A stretch of 35,740 bases of DNA from the NCBI GenBank assembly GCA_003427395.1, contig BFEA01000051.1:4157870-4193609 (forward strand), read 5' to 3'. Made by a program: the position numbers and the translations under genes. Every line of letters starts with the position of its first letter. Within the stretch, counting starts at the first letter, position 1. Of the stretch, positions 28,113 through 35,740 are shown in pieces. A model generated the notes under the pieces. The model made no database searches. It saw only the letters and a program-made list of their open reading frames with translations, and was not told where the DNA came from. The stretch is from Chara braunii (taxonomy: Eukaryota > Streptophyta > Charophyceae > Charales > Characeae).

Positions 28113-29328
28113 TGTGTCGTCCCAGCATCATCCTTCTAACCTACTTACCCTAACAAACAACCCTTTCTGTTGAAAATCCCCTTGCTACCTTCCTTCCTTC
28201 AAATCTAGCTTCCCCCCCCTTTTGGCTCACTTCGGAGTCACTCCTTCCCTAAAAAAATAAACTCCTAACACACTGCTATAAGCAGCCACCCCCTTGCCTT
28301 TTCTCCCCACCCGCCAGTACTGATCCGACCCTAAATCAGTTTGGCTAAGAGACAACAATCCCCCAATACCGCCTCCCCCCTCCAAGAATAACACCTCCCA
28401 CCTTGTGAAACCCTCACGGGGGGAGGCTCCAACCCTCAAGGAAGATCCCACAGATATACACAGCAAGCCACAATTACACCCCTCAAGACCAGGAAGTTGA
28501 GATTAGCAAAAAAGAAAGCCAATCTGAATCAAAATTTACCGCACGGTGTTATGATTAGCAACCATAGGGTTTTTGAAAAAATACTGCAGAAGCCTACTTT
28601 TAGGCATCAGAGATCAGAACGAGTTTGTATCAGAAATCAAGAAAAAAATCAAGACCATAAGATCAAAGATAAGAAAAACTACTGAGTGACAAAATTTACG
28701 AGAAATTATACGAAATTTAGGTTATCCATAAAGGATTTTCAAATCAGATTCCCAAACTGCGGTTTGAAAAACGTTTAGCAAAGATGATGTATGACACGAA
28801 AAAGTTTAAGAAATTATTTTCAAGAAACCATATTATCAGAAGGAACCACCAACAGAAAACTGAATCAAATCATCATCATTAAAAATAATATCCAGAATTA
28901 AAACATAGAAAAAACAAACGAGTGATACACCTACAATAATCGAATCAGAAATTCAGAATAGAGGAGACAAAATTAAAAAAACCTAATTAGATCATCATCA
29001 TTTGGTGAGCATCAGAAGGCAAACAGGCAATACAAAGTCAACCAATCAGAAAAACTATTGAAAACGAAACTCTGAGATCATTTTGACGCGCAACCTTCTT
29101 CACCCGCAGCAAGCTTCACATGAGATGACGATGTCCTCCTTCCTCCTTTAAGCATTATTCTCCATGAAGAGTCCTTCGAAAAACCTCCCTCTGCCTCCCT
29201 TTCATCCACCTACCATCACTCGAATCAACCCCCACCACCTTCGGGAGGGAAACGTCAAGCCACCCTCCATCTGCCGGCTACAACAGCTTCAGCTGCCGAC
29301 CACAATGTCGACGCCAACAACAAAGGTA
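28113..29328. other. Intergenic / downstream flank of retrotransposon
   Basis: No gene is supported. Positions 28,480-29,060 are A-rich with repeated GATCAGAAA and ATCATCATCAT words. This is downstream of the retrotransposon's coding part on its strand, so the 3' LTR could lie here. Without the 5' LTR, which is outside the window, I cannot mark it. A pyrimidine-rich stretch lies at 29,130-29,270. Confidence 0.4.
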
Positions 29329-29775
29329 TCAGTCGTCAATCACCACTTCTTCTGCCCTCGGGTAGAAGGCGTAAGGGATGATCTCGTACGGCTTCAAATA
29401 CTCCTTCCGCGATGGTAGCGTATCCTCGTCCCTAGGTTCCTCCAAGCACGAAGTCCACTGAAGGTACGGATCCAAGGATCGCTCGAAAACGTACGGAGCA
29501 GGACTGTTGTCGCTCTGAAAGTAGATGTCGGGCGAGAGATCGTCCGCCAATTGCATGATCGGTGCGATGAGCTCCTGTGCAATCAACTAACGGCGACCCG
29601 GTCGTACCGATCCAAAGAGGAATCCAATAAGATCTCCTTCCGCGTTAGTCCTCCAACCCTGTATGATCAGCAACTCCGGCTTCTCGATCCACGTGGGATG
29701 CTCGATAGTGCCCGTCCACTTCACTTGTACTCGGGTCAGGCAGAAGGACAACTCCTCAAAAGTTTCGCGCCACAA
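29329..29775 (-). pseudogene. Unrecognised second ORF downstream of integrase, broken by TAG
   Basis: Two same-phase segments, 29,775-29,587 and 29,586-29,329, are separated by a single TAG (29,587-29,589). Together they read as about 148 residues of ordinary protein (RETFEELSFCLTRVQVKW, IEKPELLIIQGWRTNAEGD, LIAPIMQLADDLSPDIYF, PYEIIPYAFYPRAEEVVIDD). They lie about 140 bases beyond the previous ORF in a different phase, so both could be pieces of one longer decayed ORF or separate exons. No known domain is recognised. The end is rich in acidic and aromatic residues. Confidence 0.4.
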
Positions 29776-29918
29776 TCGTCAATGTCCAGGATGGATAAGC
29801 GGGACTGAAAGAGGCTCGAACGAGAAGGAAAGAGAAGGGTGAAGATCGGATTGCCAGAAGGTGGGGAAGAGAGAGGGGGGACCAAAGATGGAGAGAGGAG
29901 CGAGAAGAGCAGCGTGGT

Positions 29919-30401
29919 TCATTGGGGATGGGGGAAGGGGACGATGGTCGGGATCGCAACTGGCCGCTCGCGCGGTGATCGGCGAATGCCGTCAAGGTCT
30001 GATGCAAAGATCGGGATGATGTTATACCCCTCCCGGGCGAGGACATGCTGCCACACGTTGGACACTTGCTCCGTCCACTCACGCAGCGAGGCCAAGATCG
30101 CGGTATGCCGAAGTGGATTGACCGAGCTGACGTCGCCGGTGAATGCCGCCACCGTGGTGATGTGGCTCGTTCCGGGACCCGCTCGCCGATGAACTGCGGT
30201 AACCTCCGCGAACACTATTGCGCGAGGACTTCCTTTGATTCGAAACGTGGCGGCGGCACTGATACCTTCGTCGCAGAAGAATCGCATTAAACGCCGAAGA
30301 TCCGCATTGAGCCGAGGGTGACAAACTTGCCGAATCTCTGAGATGTGGCCACGTGGCTGCAACAACTGAATGTCAAGAACCCATTGCGTGATAAAACTCA
30401 T
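29919..30401 (-). CDS. Unrecognised ORF downstream of integrase
   Basis: A 160-residue frame from an ATG (MSFITQWVLDIQLLQ) ends at 29,919, about 80 bases after the end of pol and on the same strand. It reads as globular protein, including LNADLRRLMRFFCDEGISAA, IVFAEVTAVHRRAGPG, LASLREWTEQVSNVWQHVL and GYNIIPIFASDLDG. I do not recognise a family, and it shows no signal peptide or clear membrane segment. Its place after integrase is where additional or env-position ORFs sit in some LTR elements. The start could also be further upstream. It may be a remnant, since the following block is in another phase. Confidence 0.45.
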   Translation of the reverse strand: MSFITQWVLDIQLLQPRGHISEIRQVCHPRLNADLRRLMRFFCDEGISAAATFRIKGSPRAIVFAEVTAVHRRAGPGTSHITTVAAFTGDVSSVNPLRHTAILASLREWTEQVSNVWQHVLAREGYNIIPIFASDLDGIRRSPRERPVAIPTIVPFPHPQ

Positions 30402-30478
30402 GGCGAGGTCGGAGAGGAGGACGAAGGACAAGAGGGAGAAAGACGGGAGAAAGTTAGATCGTCGTCGTTCTCCTCGCT

Positions 30479-31200
30479 TTACGAGGAAGAAGAGGGTAAA
30501 CGATCGGAAGGAGGAAGAAGACGGAGGTAGGAGGTATGCCGGACGATGGGGACAGAGCTATGGCTGGCACTAGCCTCACGCGCGACGCGCACCGTGTTGG
30601 CGCCGTTGGGTCCGAGTTCGATAACGCGAAAACAGCCAGAGTACTTGGGAGCGAGTTTCCGGTCGCGTGCACATTTACGTACCTGCACTAGGTCCCCTAA
30701 TTTATATTGGTACTGGGGCCCAACGTTTCCATTCCGGGCCTCGTAGCTACGGACCTGTCTACCGTGGGCCAGCTCGGTCATCCTTTGTTTTTTTCGAGCT
30801 AGCTTCGGAACGGCCCGTTCCATCAAATCGGTGTACCTTTTGGCCTTGGCCTTGAGGGCCGCACGCATGTCTCTACCCCCTGCTTCCGCAATTTCCGAGT
30901 TGCCCCGGTAATCGACACAGGGGAGGCTATTAGTTCGAAGCTGAAAGGGGGTAAACCCCGTAGACTCGTGAGGGGTGGCCCGGTGGATGCCGACGATCTG
31001 ATATACGATCTCGGGCCACGGACACGTGGCGTGTGCCTCTAAGTTCCTGCGAAGGGCGGTTTTAATCATACGGTTGGCATTCTCGGCCACCCCTTCGACT
31101 GGGACACGTGGGGTGCCGTATGTCGGAGCGTGACGCCCCTTCGCGCAAGTAGTTCCTCTACCTCACCTTTGAATTCCGACCCATTGTCAGTTAGAATTTC
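30479..31200 (-). pseudogene. Integrase: rest of core and C-terminal region
   Basis: Just after the TAA the same phase reads ILTDNGSEFKGEVEELLA, giving the second catalytic aspartate. Near 31,095 the frame changes, and the third residue follows in GVAENANRMIKTALRRN. The C-terminal part has YKLGDLVQVRK and LAPKYSGCFRVIELGPNG, corresponding to the GPY/F region, with cysteine in place of the usual proline (GCF rather than GPF). It ends at 30,479 after SYLRLLPPSDRLPSSSS without a chromodomain. Confidence 0.88.
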
Positions 31201-31869
31201 TTATGTATCTAGATGGGTATAGAAGAATCGTTCGATGTATGTGGCTATTTTGACGGCCTTTCGGGTCTTACAAGGATAGACTTCGATGTATTTGGAAAAA
31301 TGGTCAATTAAAACTAACAGGATGGAATATTCACAGCGGTTTGGGCCAGGTGGCACATCAATATCGGTCGTGTCCATACTGACTCGCTGGAAAGGACGCT
31401 CTACTTTCGTTGGCACGATCGTGTTTGGTCCCCGTATAGGGGCACGATCAGCGGCACAGACCAGACAGTTAGCGACAATGTATTTGACATCATCTCTTAC
31501 ATTGGACCAGAACCATCGGTTCTGGTTTACAGTTGCCTCTGTGACACGTATCGCGAAATGAGCGGCATGTTCCTCGTGAGCAGATCGGATCCAATCGTAT
31601 CTCTGGAAGGGATGGGGAACCGTCAGCCACAAACTCGATTTATCAGTTCTACGCTTTTCCAAATGACCATTGATCCATCGATAGTCCCGAGATCTCTCGG
31701 TTGCCCTACGTCTGTCGTGTTTGGTGAGGTGGCCCAACGATAATCGCGCTAATTTTGCTAATAAAATTTTATCCGTCCAAACCTCCGCTCGTCGGTATTT
31801 TTCGTCGTATTCAGGACCGTCCGTACGGGCGGCCTCGAATCGAACCTCCGTGGGGAGCTTGTTCGTTCT
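31201..31869 (-). pseudogene. Integrase: zinc-binding domain and start of core
   Basis: After the PHD-like finger, the same phase reads through a basic linker and GHLTKHDRRRATERSRDY. It then enters the H2C2 zinc-binding module: RSAHEEHAAHFAIRVT, then RWFWSNVRDDVKYIVANC and LVC. The catalytic core starts with FQRVSMDTTDI (first aspartate) and YSILLVLIDHFSKYIEVYP. A TAA at 31,201-31,203 stops the frame after YTHLDT, one codon block before the second catalytic aspartate. The H2C2 finger is distinct from the PHD-like finger, so this pol region has two zinc modules. Confidence 0.9.
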
Positions 31870-32175
31870 ACACAGGGGGCACCTTCATTCCTTGCTATTC
31901 GTTCGGTATCGAACGCAGGCCCCGTGTGCACGATTGACACATGTGGCACATTCTACCCAATTGACAAACCCAGTTTCGAAGGGATGACAGTCGACCCCAT
32001 AAACCCGTGCAATACACGTGCAAAAATAACAGAATTTATCGGGGAGGGTGGCAAAGAAAGCGGAGGATGTGAGAGGGGGAGAATTAGTAGGAGATGAAGG
32101 GGTTGCGGAGGCGAGTGGAGTAGCCATGATGTCAGAGGAGGAGAGGATGCAGGGAGGATAGAACATACAGAACAA
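31870..32175 (-). pseudogene. PHD-type zinc finger between RNase H and integrase
   Basis: After an S/P/L-rich spacer, the sequence carries CYFC, 23 residues, then WVECATCVNRAHGACV, 11 residues, then CPLC. This gives C-x2-C, C-x2-C, H-x2-C, C-x2-C, the C4HC3 pattern of a PHD finger, including the tryptophan before the third cysteine and the C-x2-C-x4-H-x2-C core. The ligand codons span 31,870-32,031. A TGA (31,885-31,887) lies between the sixth and seventh ligands, so this copy is broken. PHD fingers usually bind histone H3 tails, so a role in targeting integration is plausible, but that is inference. A RING-like or other treble-clef finger is the main alternative. Confidence 0.6.
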
Positions 32176-32194
32176 TTAGTCCTCGTGCCACTTA

Positions 32195-32742
32195 CTACTT
32201 CGATAAAATCTCCACTTGGCCGTACCGAGGTCCAATCTCCTGTTCGGGTTCGTTCCACGGAATTACCTCCTCATTCCTCGGAACTTTCTCAGGCCGGTGC
32301 AGTCGTGTCAGTCCATCCGCATTCCCATGTCTCTCGTGCTTCCGATGACGGATGTCAAAGTCCATGTTCTGCAGCACCGTTGCCCATCGCCCAATCATGC
32401 CCGAGTAATCCTTCGACTTCTTCAGAGCCAACAGGGGCTCATGATCGGTCACCAGGGTGAATTTTCGCCCATACAGAGAAAGTGACTGATTTCCCAGAGA
32501 GCCGCATAGCATTCACCCGTTGGAGCGGTGTAATTGCACTTGCAGGCGGGCACTGATTTGGACGCATACTCCACTACACTCTCGAGTCCGCTCGGTCCCA
32601 CCTGGGCAAGGATCGCCGAGATCGCCTCTGGCTGCCAGTCGGTGATGAGAACAAAAGGTTTTTTGGGATCCGGTCTTATAAGGACCGGAGCCGAAATGAG
32701 AGCAGCCTTGAGTTTAGAAAACGCTTGATCGCACTCCAGCGT
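32195..32742 (-). pseudogene. RNase H domain of pol
   Basis: The first half follows RT in phase: an LITDWQPEAISAIL-type block (the usual TD-A/S block with the first acidic residue) and GECYAALWEI with the conserved glutamate. Near 32,490 the frame changes. The second half reads LYGRKFTLVTDHEPLLAL, with the TDH acidic residue, then HERHGNADGLTRL, equivalent to the final ADALSR block. This second part runs to a TAG at 32,195-32,197. The domain is therefore complete in motifs but broken by one frame change. Confidence 0.85.
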
Positions 32743-33891
32743 CTAGATCAACGGTTGATCCTTGCGCAGGAGATTCGTAAGGGGTCCCACAATCGCCGCA
32801 AAGCCCTTGATAAATCTTCGGTAATACGAGGCTAGGCCCAGAAAGGCGCGAACTTGCGTGATAGTGGTACGCACTGGCGCGTCCCTGACAGCTGCCACCT
32901 TCTGCGGCTCCGGTTGGAGTCCCTTGCCTGTCACCACGTGCCCCAGGAAAGAAATGGTGGTGAGGAAAAACTGACACTTCTCAAGCGCCACCTTGAATCC
33001 TGCATCTCGTAACGCATGCAGTGCCCATTCGATGTGTTGCACGTGTCCCTCGTAGGAACTCGAATACACTAGGATGTCATCCATGTATACAATCACGCAG
33101 TAGTTGATGATGCTCTGCGCCAGACGAGTCTTCCGTTCGAAATTATGAAAAACCATGTTCATGGTCCGCTGAAAAGTCGCAGGAGCGTTGCAGATACCCA
33201 TCGGACATCGAATCCATTGCCACGTACCTTTGAAAAGCACAAACGCTGTTTTCGGTCGATCTTCCTCTCGGTCAAGAAGATGATGGAACCCATGACGAAC
33301 ATCAAACTTGCTAAAAAATCGAGCACCTCCAATCGCATCCAATAACTCATCAATCCGGGGGAGGGGATACACATCTTTAATCGTGATATCATTCAGCTTC
33401 CGATAATCAATGCAAATGCGAATCCCCTCAGCCTTCTTGGGTACTATCACTACAGGAAAAGACCATGGTCCTATAGCGGGTTCGATCCATCCATTAGCTT
33501 CGAACTCCTTAATCCGCTGAAAAGCGGCAGCTCGTTGAGCTGGCGAGTATCGGTAGGGAGCGCAGCTAATGGGTGGATGATCTCCCGTGAGAATGGCATG
33601 CTCAATCACTTTAGTTAAGCCGATGTCGTTATCGTGTATGCTCAATACGTCTTCGTAGCCATTTAACACACGAATTAACAATTTTCGAATTTCCGCACGG
33701 ACGTGGCCTGGCAAGGTGATTGTATATTCCCCGAAAATCTTAAGGGGCATATCAATCCAATCAACCGACCGTTCCCATCGATCATGGACACTAGAAAAAA
33801 CGGAACTATTGGTGCGAACAGAGAAGACAATTGCTATCATCTGGGACTCGGCAGGGCTGATCATCTCTGTTTCTTTAGTTTCAGCGTCAGT
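32743..33891 (-). pseudogene. Reverse transcriptase (Ty3/gypsy type)
   Basis: All main RT blocks are readable in one frame: PPISCAPYRYSP, the fingers motif GWIEPAIGPWSFPVVIVPKK, IRICIDYRKLND, PLPRIDELLDAIGGARFFSK, FDVRHGFHH, the palm QWIRCPMGICNAPATFQR, and the active site YMDDILVYS with YMDD at 33,076-33,087. These are followed by FLGHVVTGKGLQPEP and RAFLGLASYYRRFIKGFA. An extra segment of about eight residues lies between the PATFQR block and YMDD, where the usual spacing is a little shorter. A TAG (32,743-32,745) ends the frame, and the same phase continues into RNase H. Confidence 0.93.
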
Positions 33892-34836
33892 TTATGAACC
33901 AATCGAGGTCGGTTCCATAGTTAGCCCTGTTAGATCCGTCATTTCTTGCATCAGATTAGGTACATCATTTACCTGTGTTTCCGCTTCTTGTTTAATCAAG
34001 GCAATGGTGGCTCCTGTCGTTAGTAACGATCGAGGTGGAAAAACAGAAACGTCTAAATAATATTTCGTTTGCCGATAACGTGTTCGTAAGGAGAGAGCTC
34101 CCTCGTACAATGTGCGATGGGGTTCCAAATCATCAGCCAGATCGGAAACTTGTAATATGGGTTCCCCGAGGAGGACTGAAGGACTTACCTGGGTTGTTAG
34201 AGGCGTGAATGCACTTTTTTCAGAATCCACGTGGAAGCTTCGAGCGGTATCGGGGCACACTCGAAATTCTTCGGGGGTTTCATGTTCGAAAAGTTCAACC
34301 AGATGCTTCCATTCCGCTTTACTGGGCATCTCTTCTTCGCATTCTCGTTCCCTGATTTCATCCCCGAGGCGTGAGGGAGAGCATTCCTCGGTATCAACGC
34401 ATCGAATCATCCCTATTTGGGTCGGGTTAGGGATGCGCTTTATCGTTCGGGTGGAAACTCGCAAAGGAACAGTTTGAGGTTTTCCCCCGGTTTGTGTGAG
34501 TACCAGTTGTCTCGAATCGAAATGCAGATGTGCGCCTACCGCCATCGCCCAAGGTAATCCCAATAACACAGAACAGGAACGTACATCTATTACGAGCGCG
34601 TTAACAAGGACGTGTACTCGCTCGACTTTTACTGCCACGTTCTCGATAATGCCTACGATGTTCATTGCCTCCTCGTCGACAGAGACATAATTGTCTTCGC
34701 CAGATTGAGGAAGAATGGATCCCAGTCGTCCTGTCTTTTTAACAGTATCCAATGATATGGCTACGGCAGAAGACCCTGTGTCAATAAGGGCATTAAACGG
34801 CTTGCCCCAAACTTCACAGTCACATTCCGCACTTTT
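33892..34836 (-). pseudogene. Retroviral-type aspartic protease
   Basis: The catalytic motif NALIDTGSSAVAIS has DTGSS at 34,768-34,782. It is followed by a flap-like region and VRSCSVLLGLPWAMA, the second hallmark (hydrophobic-hydrophobic-G) of retropepsins. The 200 residues after this are an acidic linker toward RT with no recognised motif. The phase is the same as Gag and RT. A TAA at 33,892-33,894 separates it from RT; reading continues in phase beyond it. Confidence 0.85.
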
Positions 34837-35412
34837 TCACAATACTGGCTGAGCTCGTATGAAGTGATCTTTTTCTGCTAAAGAGATCGATGCTATTCGT
34901 GCGGTTTCGGGTTCTTTAGTGTCAGGTTCGGGAGGTGCAACCTCCTCGTTTCCTTCCTTCTTCTTCAACATCCATTGTATGCGCTGATAGGTGAAGCGCT
35001 TTTGATTTCTCTCGCAATGTTGTAGAAGTTTATCGTTCGCTGCTTCAGATATGGTGAGCAGATGTCCTACTGGGATAGGTATACGAATATCTAATTGCTT
35101 GAGCGTTTTCAATACATCAATATCTCCTGTGTGAAATTGTGGTCCTGGATTGGACTCGCGATCGACCCACTCGAGATCATCTTGGGCCAATCGGATCGCT
35201 CCGATCATTCCGGCAAGATGGAGATACTCGAGGGAATCCACCACGTTAGCAGCGTCAGAGGAAGAAGCTCCTGAGGTCGATGCTATTATCGCCGAAGAGG
35301 AAGGCTGTTCTGGGGCACACGCTACGAGCTCTCCTCCCTGGTTCGTGTCCATCAGAGCGGCCACTCGTCCTTGATTAAGGGCGACAGGGGCCGCAGCAGG
35401 GGAAGGCTGATT
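34837..35412 (-). pseudogene. Gag-protease linker region
   Basis: This same-phase segment continues from the zinc knuckle and ends at a TGA at 34,837-34,839. It begins with a P/A-rich stretch and MDTNQGGELVACAPEQ, then a more ordered part containing LDIRIPIPVGHLLTISEAA and LLQHCERNQKRFTYQ. A segment of this type (D/I-x-x-P-x-x-x-x-LL-x-x-S) often precedes the protease in Ty3/gypsy polyproteins. It ends in a charged tail (KKKEGNEEVAPPEPDTKEPE) just before the protease. No enzyme motif is present. Confidence 0.65.
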
Positions 35413-35562
35413 TCATTTTGGCAGTGGGCAGTCTCGGGCAAAATGCCCGTGCTGTTTGCAGTTGAAACACTCGATCTTTCCTGACGGATTAGCTAGATGG
35501 GGATACTGAGGGGTGAATCCTGGAGCAGGCAGAGCAGGTAAGAGCGAAAACGATGCAGGGGC

Positions 35563-35627
<65 letters not shown>

Positions 35628-35740
35628 CCTCTCGTTTCGAAAAGCGAAACGGGAATGCATCTTTCGAAACGAGAGAGAGAGAGAGAGTGAGAGAGAGAGA
35701 GGGAGGGAGGGGCGGCGACATGCACGGAGGGTCGCGCCGA
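35413..35740 (-). pseudogene. Gag C-terminal part with CCHC zinc knuckle (partial)
   Basis: The frame is open to the window edge and ends at a TGA (35,413-35,415). The zinc knuckle CFNCKQHGHFARDC at 35,428-35,469 fits C-x2-C-x4-H-x4-C, the nucleocapsid motif that binds genomic RNA. Upstream in the same frame is a CT array (35,565-35,624) read as an arginine-glutamate dipeptide run, an unusual insertion into gag. The next codons after the TGA continue in the same phase with a P/A-rich linker, so the stop is either a mutation or a readthrough site. Confidence 0.85.
35565..35675. repeat. CT array beside a 14-15-base hairpin within gag
   Basis: CT repeats at 35,565-35,624 are followed by CTCTCGTTTCGAAA (35,629-35,642), a spacer, then TTTCGAAACGAGAG (35,662-35,675) and further GA repeats. 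The unique arms are complementary, and the CT and GA repeats on either side extend the potential stem. Confidence 0.8.

Larger units (their letters stand above)
29329..35740 (-). mobile_element. Decayed Ty3/gypsy LTR retrotransposon with PHD finger
   Basis: On the minus strand the order is Gag zinc knuckle, linker, protease, reverse transcriptase, RNase H, PHD-like finger, integrase, then two extra coding blocks. RT before integrase places it in Ty3/gypsy (Metaviridae). Gag and most of Pol share one reading phase, so the ancestor probably had a single gag-pol frame. In-frame stops lie at 35,413, 34,837, 33,892, 32,743, 31,885 and 31,201; frame changes lie near 32,490 and 31,095, with a return to the first phase between RNase H and the PHD finger. 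The copy cannot be autonomous. No chromodomain is visible after integrase. The left part of gag and the 5' LTR are beyond the window edge. Confidence 0.9.

Noticed and set aside
30479-31090. A chromodomain after the integrase
   Set aside because: The segment after the GPY/F-like region is short and S/P/R-rich and lacks the aromatic and acidic chromodomain pattern.
34800-34860. A frameshift between the gag linker and protease
   Set aside because: An alternative phase looked protein-like briefly, but the original phase simply continues past the TGA at 34,837 into DTGSS, so a nonsense change is the simpler explanation.

Overview
The window looks like nuclear DNA of a streptophyte, most plausibly a charophyte alga such as Chara; this is inferred, not proven. 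The reasons are a plant-type NUP1/Nup136-like FG nucleoporin gene, large amounts of decayed transposon and low-complexity DNA between genes, very many (CT)n/(GA)n arrays, and assembly gaps placed inside those arrays. There is no bacterial operon structure, no CRISPR array and no rRNA.

Layout. Positions 1-5,700 hold no gene I can support: pyrimidine-rich and purine-rich tracts, several tandem or segmental duplications (2,186-2,273; 2,940-3,375; 4,244-4,327; 5,218-5,271) and CT/CA microsatellites. Positions 5,706-11,378 (minus) are one open frame of about 1,890 codons for an FG-repeat nucleoporin; its stop codon overlaps a good splice-donor sequence, so the true C-terminus may lie in a further exon. 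Its 5' leader runs into a gapped CT array at 11,430-11,573. Positions 11,700-20,600 are repeat-rich intergenic DNA: a 57-bp minisatellite, a GC-rich tract, microsatellites, several tRNA-like (SINE-like) sequences at 12.7 and 16.3-17.1 kb, and a family of palindromes built on ATAACGCCCGGGCGTTAT. Positions 20,990-22,135 (plus) are a decayed LINE with an ORF1-like end followed at once by an AP-endonuclease remnant. Positions 22,140-29,320 are AT-rich intergenic DNA with a satellite-like block of about 120-bp units (23,270-23,880), gapped GA arrays next to a strong hairpin (25,200-25,983), and a degenerate repeat block (27,460-28,110).

Positions 29,329-35,740 (minus) are the most interesting part: a decayed Ty3/gypsy (Metaviridae) retrotransposon truncated by the window edge. 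In transcription order it carries a Gag CCHC zinc knuckle, a linker, an aspartic protease, reverse transcriptase, RNase H, a PHD-type zinc finger, and an integrase with H2C2 finger, catalytic core and C-terminal region. It is followed by two further unrecognised coding blocks on the same strand. Most of gag-pol is in one frame, broken by six in-frame stops and at least two frame changes. The PHD-like finger between RNase H and integrase, and the extra coding region after integrase, are the best candidates for something not well described.

Only the nucleoporin gene looks intact. All other coding traces belong to mobile elements and look dead. Introns, UTRs and LTR borders could not be fixed from sequence alone.
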